Assembly (NCBI GenBank): GCA_017555085.1
Contig: JAFZHD010000018.1
Location: 62,001-126,000 of the forward strand
Length of the DNA stretch: 64,000 bases
Direction of reading: 5' to 3'
Origin: Muribaculaceae bacterium
Lineage (GTDB): Bacteria; Bacteroidota; Bacteroidia; Bacteroidales; Muribaculaceae
Position 1 is the first letter of the stretch. Every line of letters starts with the position of its first letter. The notes under the pieces were generated by a model. That model was not told where the DNA came from. It did no database searches and worked only from the letters and a program-made list of their open reading frames with translations. Position numbers and translations under genes: made by a program. Below, piece after piece: positions 18,227 to 26,694 of the stretch.

Positions 18227-18315
18227 TTGCACAAATTATGTAGTTTTATGCATATAATTGCTGTGAAATTAAGATAAAATTATTAATTTCGCACAATCAA
18301 TGCAAATTTGTGCAA
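18227..18315. promoter_or_regulatory. Inverted-repeat operator candidate between dacB and the TetR gene
   Basis: TTGCACAAATT (18227-18237) and its exact reverse complement AATTTGTGCAA (18305-18315) sit at the two ends of the divergent intergenic region. A further GCACAA at 18291-18296 faces TTGTGC at 18308-18313 across 11 bases. Such paired sites are a usual TetR operator arrangement; binding is inferred. Confidence 0.5.
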
Positions 18316-18318
18316 TAA

Positions 18319-18894
18319 ATGGCTGTTAAGACAAGAGAGAAATTAATTGATGTTGCCCGTCAACTTTTCGCCCGAAACGGTGTCGAGAACACGACGATGA
18401 ACGACATTGCGGAAGCCTCGGATAAAGGTCGGCGCACTATTTATACTTATTTTAAAAATAAGTTGGAAATATTTAATGCTGTTGTAGAACGCGAAAGCGA
18501 AGAGGCAGTTGTTAATTTGAGAGAGGTTCTGCAACTTGACGCATCACCAAAATTCAAACTCGAACAGTATTTGCGCATTAAGTTCAAATTGGCACAAGAG
18601 GCGTTGATTCGACAAGATAGTTTAGCAAGTTATTTCAGCATCGAATGGAAACGATTTAACCGCATTAAGCGATTGACGGCAGTAAAAGAAAACGAGATTT
18701 TACAGACAATATTTAAAGATGGTATTGCATTAGGCGAATTTAATGAACTACAAACTAAACGAATGCTGTCCTTAATTTCGGTCGTTTTTCAGGGCGTTAA
18801 CTCCATATTGGAAAATATTGCTGATGAAAAAGATAAAGCAGATTTAGAAAATAATATCATAGAATTTATAATCTACGGAGTAAAGATAAAGTAA
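18319..18894 (+). CDS. TetR/AcrR family transcriptional regulator
   Basis: The 191-residue protein has a classic TetR N-terminal helix-turn-helix (about residues 8-55: LFARNGVENTTMNDIAEASDKGRRTIYTYF) and an all-helical ligand domain after residue 70. It is directly followed, with a one-base gap, by a KAS III gene and then fabG. It therefore probably controls that lipid-synthesis unit and itself, perhaps sensing an acyl-CoA or acyl-ACP. The nearby inverted repeats are the likely binding sites. The ligand cannot be read from sequence. Confidence 0.88.
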   Translation: MAVKTREKLIDVARQLFARNGVENTTMNDIAEASDKGRRTIYTYFKNKLEIFNAVVERESEEAVVNLREVLQLDASPKFKLEQYLRIKFKLAQEALIRQDSLASYFSIEWKRFNRIKRLTAVKENEILQTIFKDGIALGEFNELQTKRMLSLISVVFQGVNSILENIADEKDKADLENNIIEFIIYGVKIK

Positions 18895-18895
18895 A

Positions 18896-19840
18896 ATGTA
18901 CATTAATTCTACCGGATTTTATGTCCCCGAAGGACGCGTATACAATGATCACTTTTTGAATGTTAATGGCTTGACAAGCGAATGGATTGTCAAACGAACC
19001 GGAATTGAATCACGCTCTAAAGCGGGTGAAGGAGAAGGTCATGACTCGATGGGATTGAATGCTATTGAAGACGCAATTAAAAATTTACCTTATGATATTA
19101 AGGATATTGACCTGATTGTTTCGGCATCATATTCGCCATACGATACAGTTGCGACTATCGCCCACCTCGCGCAAAGAAAATATGATATCCCCAACATGAG
19201 AGCCTTGTATGCATCGGCTGCTTGTTCGTCGTTTGTTAACGGCCTTGAAATTGTGGAAGGATATTTCGCTTCGGGTAAAGCAAAAAAAGCATTGCTTGTT
19301 TGCTCTGAACATAACACATATTACAGCAACGAAAGCGATCCAAAATGTGGTCACTTGTGGGGCGATGCGGCCGTAGCATTTTTCTTGTCTGTAGAGCCTC
19401 AAAATGAAGAAGACCCCGAAATCAAATATATTTATACAAGAGGTTTAGGTAATATTAGCAAAGGCCCTGAGGGCGTGTGTCTTCGTCTTCGAGACGGCGG
19501 TATACAAATGCCCGACGGAAAAGATGTGTTTGTACACGCTTGCAAATATATGGTGGAAGCGCTTAATGCTGTCACTTCGCCTGAAAATATGGCTATTCAA
19601 GACTTGTCATATATTATCTGCCATCAAGCGAACAAGCGCATTGTTGCAAATGTGGCAAACCAACTTCAATTACCCGACGAACGATTCATTAATAACATTG
19701 AAACATTGGGTAATACAGGCTCGGCAAGTGCAGCACTTGTCTTTGCTCAAAACCGCAATAAATTTGTAAAAGGCGATACAGTTGGTCTTACTGTATTCGG
19801 TGGTGGATATTCTTGTGGCGCTTTTTTGGTAAAAATATAA
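18896..19840 (+). CDS. 3-Oxoacyl-ACP synthase III (FabH-like)
   Basis: This thiolase-fold condensing enzyme starts acyl chains by joining an acyl-CoA to malonyl-ACP. The catalytic triad is present as Cys110 (ASAACSSF), His243 (ICHQANKRI) and Asn273 (GNTGSAS), with the glycine-rich C-terminal GGGYSCGAFLVKI. The 314-residue length is normal. The gene starts one base after the TetR stop and is followed by fabG. Whether it is the housekeeping FabH or a dedicated starter enzyme for branched or specialised acyl chains is open, since only one such gene is visible here. Confidence 0.88.
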   Translation: MYINSTGFYVPEGRVYNDHFLNVNGLTSEWIVKRTGIESRSKAGEGEGHDSMGLNAIEDAIKNLPYDIKDIDLIVSASYSPYDTVATIAHLAQRKYDIPNMRALYASAACSSFVNGLEIVEGYFASGKAKKALLVCSEHNTYYSNESDPKCGHLWGDAAVAFFLSVEPQNEEDPEIKYIYTRGLGNISKGPEGVCLRLRDGGIQMPDGKDVFVHACKYMVEALNAVTSPENMAIQDLSYIICHQANKRIVANVANQLQLPDERFINNIETLGNTGSASAALVFAQNRNKFVKGDTVGLTVFGGGYSCGAFLVKI

Positions 19841-19890
19841 TAAAGCATTAACTTTGCCCCAAAATTTGTAAATCATTAATTAACAAAAAT

Positions 19891-20637
19891 ATGAAGTTAC
19901 TTGAAGGAAAAACAGCCCTTATCACTGGCGCTGCTCGTGGTATCGGTAAAGCATTGGCAATCAAATTCGCGCAAGAAGGTGCTAATGTGGCTTTTACAGA
20001 TTTAGTTATTGACGAAAACGGTCTTGAAACTGAAAAAGAAATTGCTGCTTTTGGCGTGAAAGCAAAAGGTTACGCTTCTAACGCGGCTGATTTCGCTCAA
20101 ACAAAAGAAGTAGTTGCCGAAGTTCATAAAGAATTTGGTGCAATTGATATTCTCGTTAACAATGCTGGTATTACAAAAGACGGTTTGATGATGAGAATGA
20201 CAGAACAACAATGGGATGCTGTTATAGCAGTTAACCTTAAAAGTGCGTTCAACTTCATCAACGCTACATTGCCCATCATGATGCGTCAACGCTCTGGTAG
20301 CATCATTAACATGGCGTCAGTTGTTGGTGTGCATGGTAATGCTGGTCAATCGAACTATGCTGCATCAAAAGCAGGTCTTATCGCTTTGGCTAAAAGTATT
20401 GCTCAGGAAGTTGGTTCACGCGGTATCCGTGCAAATGCTATCGCTCCCGGCTTTATTGAAACAGCCATGACTGCTGCCCTTCCCGAAGAAGTTCGTCAAG
20501 AATGGGCTAAGAAAATCCCCTTGCGCCGTGGCGGTCAAGTTGAAGACATCGCAAATGTTGCGACATTCCTTGCATCTGACATGTCAAGCTATGTGACAGG
20601 TCAAGTTATTCAAGTTGACGGTGGCATGAACATGTAA
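19891..20637 (+). CDS. fabG: 3-Oxoacyl-ACP reductase FabG (SDR family)
   Basis: This NADPH-dependent short-chain dehydrogenase reduces 3-oxoacyl-ACP. It shows the cofactor loop TGAARGIGKA (13-22), NNAGITKDGLMMRM, and catalytic Ser143, Tyr156 and Lys160 (YAASK), then PGFIETAMT. The 248-residue length and the ITKD segment are typical of FabG rather than other SDRs. It lies 50 bases after the KAS III gene and is followed by a hairpin. Codon choice looks like that of a highly expressed gene. Confidence 0.92.
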   Translation: MKLLEGKTALITGAARGIGKALAIKFAQEGANVAFTDLVIDENGLETEKEIAAFGVKAKGYASNAADFAQTKEVVAEVHKEFGAIDILVNNAGITKDGLMMRMTEQQWDAVIAVNLKSAFNFINATLPIMMRQRSGSIINMASVVGVHGNAGQSNYAASKAGLIALAKSIAQEVGSRGIRANAIAPGFIETAMTAALPEEVRQEWAKKIPLRRGGQVEDIANVATFLASDMSSYVTGQVIQVDGGMNM

Positions 20638-20662
20638 TACAATCTTACTTGTAAAATATTTT

Positions 20663-20692
20663 GGGCGGTACTTTTTCAGCAAAGTATCGCCC
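20663..20692 (+). terminator. Terminator after fabG
   Basis: GGGCGGTACT (20663-20672) can pair with AGTATCGCCC (20683-20692), one G-T pair included, and a moderately T-rich tail follows. It closes the TetR-KAS III-fabG unit. Confidence 0.65.
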
Positions 20693-20711
20693 ATATTTAT
20701 TGAAAAATGAG

Positions 20712-20719
20712 TAAGTTTG
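20712..20719 (+). promoter_or_regulatory. -7 box immediately upstream of the glycosyltransferase ATG
   Basis: TAAGTTTG matches the Bacteroidota -7 consensus and ends only 4 bases before the ATG at 20724. If it is used, transcription would begin at or next to the start codon. No TTTG is seen at -33. Confidence 0.4.
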
Positions 20720-20723
20720 CAAT

Positions 20724-21626
20724 ATGAATACTCCATTGGTAACAGTTATAGTCACTACTTACAATCAACAAGACTTTATTGCTGATTGCTTAAATGGTAT
20801 ATTATCGCAACAAACCGACTTTGATTTCGAGGTCTTGGTCGGCAATGATTGCTCTACCGACAGAACTGCCGAAATAGTAACGAACTATACGGTTAAAAAT
20901 CAAAAGGTTAAACTTTATACGCCAGCCGAGAATATTGTGTCGACTGGTCAAGCAATTAGCCACTCGTTGTTGTTGCCAATGGCAAAAGGTAAATACATCG
21001 CTTTTTGCGAGGGTGATGACTATTGGACTAACCCGACGAAATTACAGATTCAGGTCGATTTTTTGGAGCGCAATACCGGCTATTCGGCGTGTTATCATGA
21101 TTACGACTCATTATCTGACGGCTGTATTAACGCATTAAAACACGGAAAACGCGATTGCGATGCACGATTAAGCGATGTGGTTAATCTAATGCATTGCCAA
21201 CTTTCGACATTGATGGTAAGGCGTGAATGCCTGCTAAACGACAAAGTTGACGCATATTTTCAGCATCCAACACATTGTTATGGTGATGTGAACTATTATG
21301 CGTCATGCTTTGCCTGTGGCAATGTGAGATATCTTGCGCACAAATGCAGCATATATAGACTATCTTTTAATAGCCAAACCGCCAACGACAACAAATTGAA
21401 AATCGCAGATGAAAAGCACATTGGAGGATTAAAGGCACTTGCAGATGTGTATGGACACGAAATACAAGCTGTAATTCGAGATTATAAGTGCTGCCAATTA
21501 TTGGGCAAATCATCTGTTGGTAACAACAAGTCAATTTTACGGGCTATTGCGCTTAAATTTAAGGCGATTATGATGTCCCCCACATTCGTGTGGCGCATTT
21601 ACATGGTCAAATGGGGGTTAAAGTAG
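20724..21626 (+). CDS. Family 2 glycosyltransferase
   Basis: This 300-residue protein has a GT-A nucleotide-sugar-binding domain at its N terminus: TVIVTTYNQQDFI (about 7-19), LVGNDCSTDRT (about 46-56) and the metal-binding FCEGDDYWTNPTKL (about 94-107). The C-terminal half is cysteine-rich and helical without an obvious membrane segment. Such enzymes add sugars to lipopolysaccharide, capsule or glycoprotein; donor and acceptor are not predictable. It stands alone between fabG and DUF4290, not in a capsule cluster. Confidence 0.85.
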   Translation: MNTPLVTVIVTTYNQQDFIADCLNGILSQQTDFDFEVLVGNDCSTDRTAEIVTNYTVKNQKVKLYTPAENIVSTGQAISHSLLLPMAKGKYIAFCEGDDYWTNPTKLQIQVDFLERNTGYSACYHDYDSLSDGCINALKHGKRDCDARLSDVVNLMHCQLSTLMVRRECLLNDKVDAYFQHPTHCYGDVNYYASCFACGNVRYLAHKCSIYRLSFNSQTANDNKLKIADEKHIGGLKALADVYGHEIQAVIRDYKCCQLLGKSSVGNNKSILRAIALKFKAIMMSPTFVWRIYMVKWGLK

Positions 21627-21633
21627 TATAGAA

Positions 21634-21665
21634 TTTGGTCAATTCATAGAATTGCAGTAACTTTG
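21634..21665 (+). promoter_or_regulatory. Promoter of the DUF4290-rimM operon
   Basis: TTTG (21634-21637), 20 bases, then TAACTTTG (21658-21665) is an exact match to the Bacteroidota consensus. Transcription would begin near 21670, 16 bases before the ATG. Confidence 0.75.
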
Positions 21666-21685
21666 AGGGTTATAATTATTCAACG

Positions 21686-22276
21686 ATGCTAAAATATAAT
21701 ACTCGACTTAAAAAATTGATTCTTCCCGAATACGGAAGAAATATACAGCAAATGGTTGATCACTGTATAACAATTGAGGATAGAGAAGAACGAACCAGAT
21801 GTGCCTATTCAATTATTGCGACTATGGGTAACCTCTTCCCTAACCTGCGTGATATGGATGATTTTAAGCATAAACTTTGGGACCATCTTGCAATCATGTC
21901 TGATTTCAAACTTGACATTGATTACCCGTGCGAGGTTATTAAACCCGAAAATTTGAAAACATTACCTGACAAAATAGAATATCAATCTTCGTCCATCAAA
22001 TTTCGCCATTATGGTAAAAACCTCGAATTGATGATAGCCAAAGCTGCATCAATGGAAGATGGAGAAGAAAAAGATGTGCTTATTTCATATATTGCTAACC
22101 ACATGAAAAAACTCATGTTGGCTGTTAACAGCGAAGGTGTTGAAAATGCGAAAATATTGAAAGACCTCCGAGATTATTCTCATGGCGCAATCAATCTCGA
22201 CCCAGAGACATATCATTTGCATGAATTTAAAGAGGCCCCAGCACAACAAACAGGTAAAAAGAAAAAGAAAAAATAA
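21686..22276 (+). CDS. DUF4290 family protein
   Basis: This 196-residue cytosolic, mostly helical protein begins MLKYNTRLKKLILPEYGRNI, the signature of DUF4290, a family found almost only in Bacteroidota. It ends in a lysine run (GKKKKKK). The function is unknown. It is cotranscribed with rimM: its TAA overlaps the rimM ATG by one base, which suggests a link with ribosome maturation or growth-related translation. No catalytic motif is visible. Confidence 0.85.
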   Translation: MLKYNTRLKKLILPEYGRNIQQMVDHCITIEDREERTRCAYSIIATMGNLFPNLRDMDDFKHKLWDHLAIMSDFKLDIDYPCEVIKPENLKTLPDKIEYQSSSIKFRHYGKNLELMIAKAASMEDGEEKDVLISYIANHMKKLMLAVNSEGVENAKILKDLRDYSHGAINLDPETYHLHEFKEAPAQQTGKKKKKK

Positions 22277-22797
22277 TGATACTTGAAAGCCAACTAACTA
22301 CAATCGGCCACTTTGTGAAGCCCCATGGCATCAATGGTGAGATTAATATGTCAATTGAATATGACATTGATATTCCATCGTTGAAATGCATAGTGCTAAA
22401 CATGGACGGTATTTTTGTCCCGTTTTTTGTTGAATCATGCCGAACCAAAGGCGCAGAGTCACGATTAGTTACCGTTGACGGCATTACAAATGAAGTTCAA
22501 GCCGCCGACTTATGCGGTAAAACGGTATATGCGCTGACCGACGACCTTGATCTTGATTCAGAAGACGATGAAGCCGGTTTTTATGCGGCTGACCTAATCG
22601 GGTATCAGGTATTGGATGGCAATGTCAACATCGGAGAAATTGTTGACATTGAAGACTCGACCGAAAACGCTTTGTTTATCATTAAATCGGGTGACAATGT
22701 TGTTTATATCCCTATTGCTGATGAAATGATAGAAGATGTTATCAGTGACACCAAGACTATTGTGATGAATTTACCGGAAGGAATTTTAGATTTATAA
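22276..22797 (+). CDS. rimM: 16S rRNA processing / ribosome maturation factor RimM
   Basis: RimM binds ribosomal protein S19 and helps assemble the 30S head. The N-terminal barrel shows TIGHFVKPHGINGEI (about 8-22). The C-terminal PRC-type barrel has AGFYAADLIGYQVL and ends with DLPEGL-like LPEGILDL. The 173-residue length is standard. It overlaps the DUF4290 stop codon by one base and is followed by a small acidic-protein gene 12 bases on. Confidence 0.92.
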   Translation: MILESQLTTIGHFVKPHGINGEINMSIEYDIDIPSLKCIVLNMDGIFVPFFVESCRTKGAESRLVTVDGITNEVQAADLCGKTVYALTDDLDLDSEDDEAGFYAADLIGYQVLDGNVNIGEIVDIEDSTENALFIIKSGDNVVYIPIADEMIEDVISDTKTIVMNLPEGILDL

Positions 22798-22809
22798 AAA
22801 CTATATATT

Positions 22810-23097
22810 ATGGATTTCGACGAAAGCAAAGCAATTGAATATATCAAAAGTCATTTGCCCGAAGGTGCTCCTGACTATGATGAAGATGAAATTTTGAACG
22901 TAATTGATATAATTTTCGATTACTACGAAGATAATGGTATGCTCGATATCGACTTTGATGATGAAGAAGATGAGATTGAAGAATTGGTTGCGCATGTAAC
23001 TAAAATGCTCGCAAAAGACCCCTACTCTACAATCTTGCCTGAACACGTTTCTGCTATTGTGAACGCAGAAATCGAGTATGAAAATTCATTATTATGA
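22810..23097 (+). CDS. Small acidic conserved hypothetical protein
   Basis: The 95-residue product is strongly acidic (DYDEDEILN, DFDDEEDEIEEL), with two helical halves and no signal peptide or membrane segment. I know no functional assignment. It is packed between rimM and the OmpA-like gene, overlapping the latter by 4 bases (ATGA), so it is a real translated member of this operon rather than a chance frame. Confidence 0.75.
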   Translation: MDFDESKAIEYIKSHLPEGAPDYDEDEILNVIDIIFDYYEDNGMLDIDFDDEEDEIEELVAHVTKMLAKDPYSTILPEHVSAIVNAEIEYENSLL

Positions 23098-23711
23098 TAT
23101 TAGGTTTTCGGCATATCATAATCGCTTTTGCAGCGCTTATTCTGCTCGCTTCATCGGCGCAAGCAGAAGGTCTTTATGATGAAGCCCCGTTAGAATTTGA
23201 AGAAAACCTTCGCACTCCTGAGGTTAAATCTAAATTCAGTTCAGCAGTGGCCGCTTATCAAACCCGAGTAGGCAAAGCGCTCATTAGTAAAGGATATCAA
23301 GTTGAAACAATAAGAAATGGCGAAGTTTTGGTTGTGACAATACCCGCTCAAAGATTGTTTACTCCAAATCAAACTGAGCTTATGAAAAATGCCTCTAATG
23401 TATTGACTCCTGTATTCGCGCTCCTAAACAAACCGGGAATGTTCAAGTTTTTGTTGGATATGCATAGCGATAATACAGGCAATGCTTTGTATTCCGAATC
23501 ACTAACAAACGATCGAGTAATCGCTGTTGCAGATTGGGCTGAAGAAAATGGATATCCGTCAACATACATTATTCCATATTCAAGTGGTAGAATGTCACCG
23601 ATATATCGAAACAACTCTATTACCAACCGCCAGAATAATCGCAGACTTGAAATCTACATTGTCCCGGCCGATGTGATGGTAGAGTTGGCAAAATCAAATT
23701 CGCTTAAATAG
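23094..23711 (+). CDS. OmpA-like domain protein, exported
   Basis: This 205-residue protein has a signal peptide (about residues 1-25, ending SSAQA-E) and a C-terminal OmpA/MotB-type domain (about 85-195). The recognisable part is MHSDNTGNALYSESLTNDRV with NRQNNRRLEIYIVP, the arrangement that usually binds peptidoglycan diaminopimelate. The Asp and Arg residues expected for this (Asp in HSDNTG, Arg in NNRRLEI) are present. It lacks a beta-barrel, so it is probably a periplasmic protein. It is translationally coupled to the small acidic protein upstream. Confidence 0.78.
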   Translation: MILGFRHIIIAFAALILLASSAQAEGLYDEAPLEFEENLRTPEVKSKFSSAVAAYQTRVGKALISKGYQVETIRNGEVLVVTIPAQRLFTPNQTELMKNASNVLTPVFALLNKPGMFKFLLDMHSDNTGNALYSESLTNDRVIAVADWAEENGYPSTYIIPYSSGRMSPIYRNNSITNRQNNRRLEIYIVPADVMVELAKSNSLK

Positions 23712-23743
23712 CGATTTATGATAATTATGTGCGAATAAATCAC

Positions 23744-23751
23744 TAATTTTG
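23744..23751 (+). promoter_or_regulatory. Candidate -7 box of proS
   Basis: TAATTTTG matches TAnnTTTG and lies 23 bases before the proS ATG. The -33 region has no clear TTTG; a 7-bp inverted repeat (23713-23719/23735-23741) lies just upstream. Confidence 0.45.
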
Positions 23752-23774
23752 CAATAAAATAACAAACATATACA

Positions 23775-25256
23775 ATGGCAAAGGAATTAAAAGACTTAAC
23801 TAAACGCAGTGAAAGTTATTCACAGTGGTATAATGACTTGGTAATTAAGGCTGACTTGGCCGAACAATCAGCGGTTCGCGGTTGTATGGTTATCAAACCT
23901 TATGGATATGCAATTTGGGAAAAAATGCAACAACAACTTGACTCAATGTTCAAAGAAACAGGTCACGTTAATGCTTATTTCCCTTTGTTGATACCCAAAT
24001 CATTTTTGAGTCGCGAAGCCGACCACGTTGAAGGTTTTGCAAAAGAATGTGCGGTAGTAACTCACTATCGTTTGAAAAACGACCCTAACGGTAAAGGTGT
24101 AGTAGTTGACCCTGCTGCTCGACTCGAAGAAGAACTCATTATTCGTCCCACTTCTGAAACTATCATTTGGAATACATATAAGAATTGGATTCACAGTTAT
24201 CGTGACCTCCCCATCTTGTGTAACCAATGGGCAAATGTGATGCGTTGGGAAATGCGCACTCGCATGTTCCTTCGCACAGCCGAATTCCTTTGGCAAGAAG
24301 GTCACACTGCTCACGCAACGCAAGAAGAAGCACTCGAAGAAGCTGTTAAAATGCTCAATGTGTACTCTGATTTTGCACAAAACTACATGGCTGTACCCGT
24401 TATCAAGGGTGTGAAATCGGCTAATGAGCGTTTTGCAGGTGCTATCGAAACATTTACAATCGAAGCAATGATGCAAGATGGTAAAGCATTGCAGTCAGGT
24501 ACATCACACTTCTTGGGCCAAAACTTCGCAAAAGCATTTGATGTGAAGTTTATCAATAAAGAAAATCAGTTGGAATATGTGTGGGCTACATCTTGGGGCG
24601 TATCAACTCGCTTGATGGGTGCGCTCATTATGACGCACTCTGACGACAACGGTCTTGTGTTGCCTCCCAAATTGGCGCCTATTCAGGTTGTTATTGTTCC
24701 TATTTATAAAAATGACGAACAAAGAAATCAAATTGCAGAGGTTGTTAACCCCATCGTTGCCGAACTCAAATCACTCGGCGTTAGCGTCAAATTTGATGAT
24801 GCCGACAACAAACGCCCCGGTTTCAAATTTGCCGAATATGAACTTAAAGGTGTGCCCGTTCGTTTGGCTATCGGTGCTCGCGACATTGAAAACGGCACAG
24901 TTGAAGTTATGCGTCGTGACACCCTTGAAAAGAGCGTAGAACAACTTGACGGAATCGTTGCTCGCGTAAAAGCATTGCTTGACGAAATTCAAGACAATAT
25001 TTTCCAAAAAGCTCTCAACCACCGCGAGTCTATGACAACCAAGGTTGATACTTACGAAGAATTCAAAGAACAAATTGAAAAAGGTGGTTTCATTCTAGCT
25101 CACTGGGACGGTACACCCGAAACAGAAGAAAGAATCAAAGAAGAAACCAAAGCAACTATCCGTTGTATTCCTTTGGATGGCGACAAAACTCCCGGCGTTT
25201 GTATGGTGACCGGTAAGCCATCAGCACAGCGAGTAATTTTCGCACGCAACTATTAA
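23775..25256 (+). CDS. proS: Prolyl-tRNA synthetase, archaeal/eukaryote-type
   Basis: This class II synthetase charges tRNA-Pro. The 493-residue length and the absence of the inserted editing domain mark the archaeal/eukaryote-like form used by Bacteroidetes. Motif 2 is in [15 protein letters not shown], the proline pocket lies around [10 protein letters not shown], and motif 3 is near [12 protein letters not shown]. An anticodon-binding domain follows (about 290-390), then a C-terminal zinc-binding-like domain ending in tyrosine (FARNY), as is usual for this type. It is a single gene with its own promoter. Confidence 0.96.
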   Translation: MAKELKDLTKRSESYSQWYNDLVIKADLAEQSAVRGCMVIKPYGYAIWEKMQQQLDSMFKETGHVNAYFPLLIPKSFLSREADHVEGFAKECAVVTHYRLKNDPNGKGVVVDPAARLEEELIIRPTSETIIWNTYKNWIHSYRDLPILCNQWANVMRWEMRTRMFLRTAEFLWQEGHTAHATQEEALEEAVKMLNVYSDFAQNYMAVPVIKGVKSANERFAGAIETFTIEAMMQDGKALQSGTSHFLGQNFAKAFDVKFINKENQLEYVWATSWGVSTRLMGALIMTHSDDNGLVLPPKLAPIQVVIVPIYKNDEQRNQIAEVVNPIVAELKSLGVSVKFDDADNKRPGFKFAEYELKGVPVRLAIGARDIENGTVEVMRRDTLEKSVEQLDGIVARVKALLDEIQDNIFQKALNHRESMTTKVDTYEEFKEQIEKGGFILAHWDGTPETEERIKEETKATIRCIPLDGDKTPGVCMVTGKPSAQRVIFARNY

Positions 25257-25277
25257 TACATTATATAACGCATACAG

Positions 25278-26228
25278 ATGAAGTCACCCATAATTGCAAT
25301 AGTTATACCATGCTACAACGAGGAGCAAGCTTTGCCCATTTCGGCAGATAAACTTTTGTCGGTCCTTGACCAAATGGTTTCAATGGGATTGGCTTCATCT
25401 GAAAGTTATATTCTTTGTTGTAACGACGGCAGTAAAGACAAAACCTGGGAAACCATCTCCCAATTACATGCCAAAGACAACCGTATTAAAGGCATTTCAC
25501 TCACGCATAACCGAGGACATCAATATGTGTTATTGGCGGGGTTAATGTCTGTAAAAGACCATTGCGACGCTGCAATTTCAATTGATGCCGACCTTCAAGA
25601 TGACCCTGAAGCAATGATTGAAATGGTTAAGCAATTTAATCAAGGTAAGGAAATTGTCTATGGCGTGAGGTCAAGTCGTGCGACTGACACTTGGTTCAAA
25701 CGAACAACTGCCCATGGATTTTATTCATTGCAGAAAAAGATGGGCTTTGAAACTATCTATGACCATGCCGATTATAGATTGATGAGCGCAAGAGCAATAG
25801 ATTTTCTTGGCCAATATGGCGAATCTAATCTGTTTTTAAGAGGAATTATTCCGCAGATTGGACTGGAAACGGCTATTGTTACCTATGAGAGAAAAGAGCG
25901 AGTGGCTGGAGAATCAAAATATCCGCTGAAAAAAATGCTCAGTTTCTCGATAAATGGCATCACTTCGTTCTCGGCAAAGCCAATGCGATGGATTTTCATG
26001 GTTGGTTTGATATTGCTTGTAGTTGACTTGATTGTTGCCATATATGTTCTGATATCTTATTTTGAACATGTAACTACATCAGGATGGCCTTCATTGATGT
26101 TGTCGATATGGTTTTTAGGTAGTCTCATATTGATGAGCATCGGAATTGTTGGCGAGTATATCGGCAGAATTTTCACCGAAGTTAAACATCGCCCCCGCTA
26201 TTTCATAGACAAAACATTGTGGGATTAG
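25278..26228 (+). CDS. Polyprenyl-phosphate-type glycosyltransferase (GT2, DPM1/GtrB-like)
   Basis: This 316-residue protein pairs a GT-A domain (AIVIPCYNEEQALP, CCNDGSKDKTW, and the catalytic DADLQDDPEAM) with two C-terminal transmembrane helices (about 233-257 and 268-292). That layout fits enzymes transferring a sugar from a nucleotide to undecaprenyl phosphate, as in GtrB/ArnC. The flipped lipid-linked sugar would serve surface glycan modification. It starts 21 bases after proS and ends 15 bases before umuD, so it may share a transcript with umuDC. Confidence 0.87.
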   Translation: MKSPIIAIVIPCYNEEQALPISADKLLSVLDQMVSMGLASSESYILCCNDGSKDKTWETISQLHAKDNRIKGISLTHNRGHQYVLLAGLMSVKDHCDAAISIDADLQDDPEAMIEMVKQFNQGKEIVYGVRSSRATDTWFKRTTAHGFYSLQKKMGFETIYDHADYRLMSARAIDFLGQYGESNLFLRGIIPQIGLETAIVTYERKERVAGESKYPLKKMLSFSINGITSFSAKPMRWIFMVGLILLVVDLIVAIYVLISYFEHVTTSGWPSLMLSIWFLGSLILMSIGIVGEYIGRIFTEVKHRPRYFIDKTLWD

Positions 26229-26243
26229 ATATCTAGCCTAATT

Positions 26244-26681
26244 ATGTTAGACTTATATGCTGCTGATGTCACCACAAAGGTTGACATTCCCTATGCTAAT
26301 GAAGGAATACAAGCTGGATTCCCCTCTCCCGCTCAAAATTACATCAATGAATCCATTGATTTGAATATTGAATTAATCAAGCACCCAGCATCTACATTCT
26401 TTGGCAAAGTTTCAGGAGATTCTATGATTGAAGAAGGCATTGAAGAGGGAGATATCTTGGTTATAGACAAATCATTAGAGCCGATTAACGGCGATTTGGC
26501 CGTATGCTGTATTGATGGCGAATTTACTTTGAAACGTATTGAGATCGAAGAGAATCGCATTAAGTTGATGCCATCTAATGCGACCTTCAAACCCATTATA
26601 GTTACCCCCGACGACCAATTTACAGTGTGGGGTATTGTAACATATACTATAAAGAAAAACCGTCGTAAACGCAATCCCTAA
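26244..26681 (+). CDS. umuD: SOS mutagenesis protease UmuD (S24 family)
   Basis: UmuD cleaves itself when RecA filaments form; the shortened form joins UmuC in polymerase V. Key positions match E. coli numbering exactly: cleavage site Ala24-Gly25 (QAGFPSP), nucleophile Ser60 (SGDSM) and general-base Lys97 (TLKRI). At 145 residues it has no DNA-binding domain, which separates it from LexA. It lies 13 bases before umuC. LexA control would be expected, but I found no recognisable SOS box. Confidence 0.92.
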   Translation: MLDLYAADVTTKVDIPYANEGIQAGFPSPAQNYINESIDLNIELIKHPASTFFGKVSGDSMIEEGIEEGDILVIDKSLEPINGDLAVCCIDGEFTLKRIEIEENRIKLMPSNATFKPIIVTPDDQFTVWGIVTYTIKKNRRKRNP

Positions 26682-26694
26682 TTTTTTGGAGACA

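Noticed and set aside
24000..24476. Long antisense frame within proS
   Set aside because: Fully contained in a well conserved gene; likely a codon-bias shadow.
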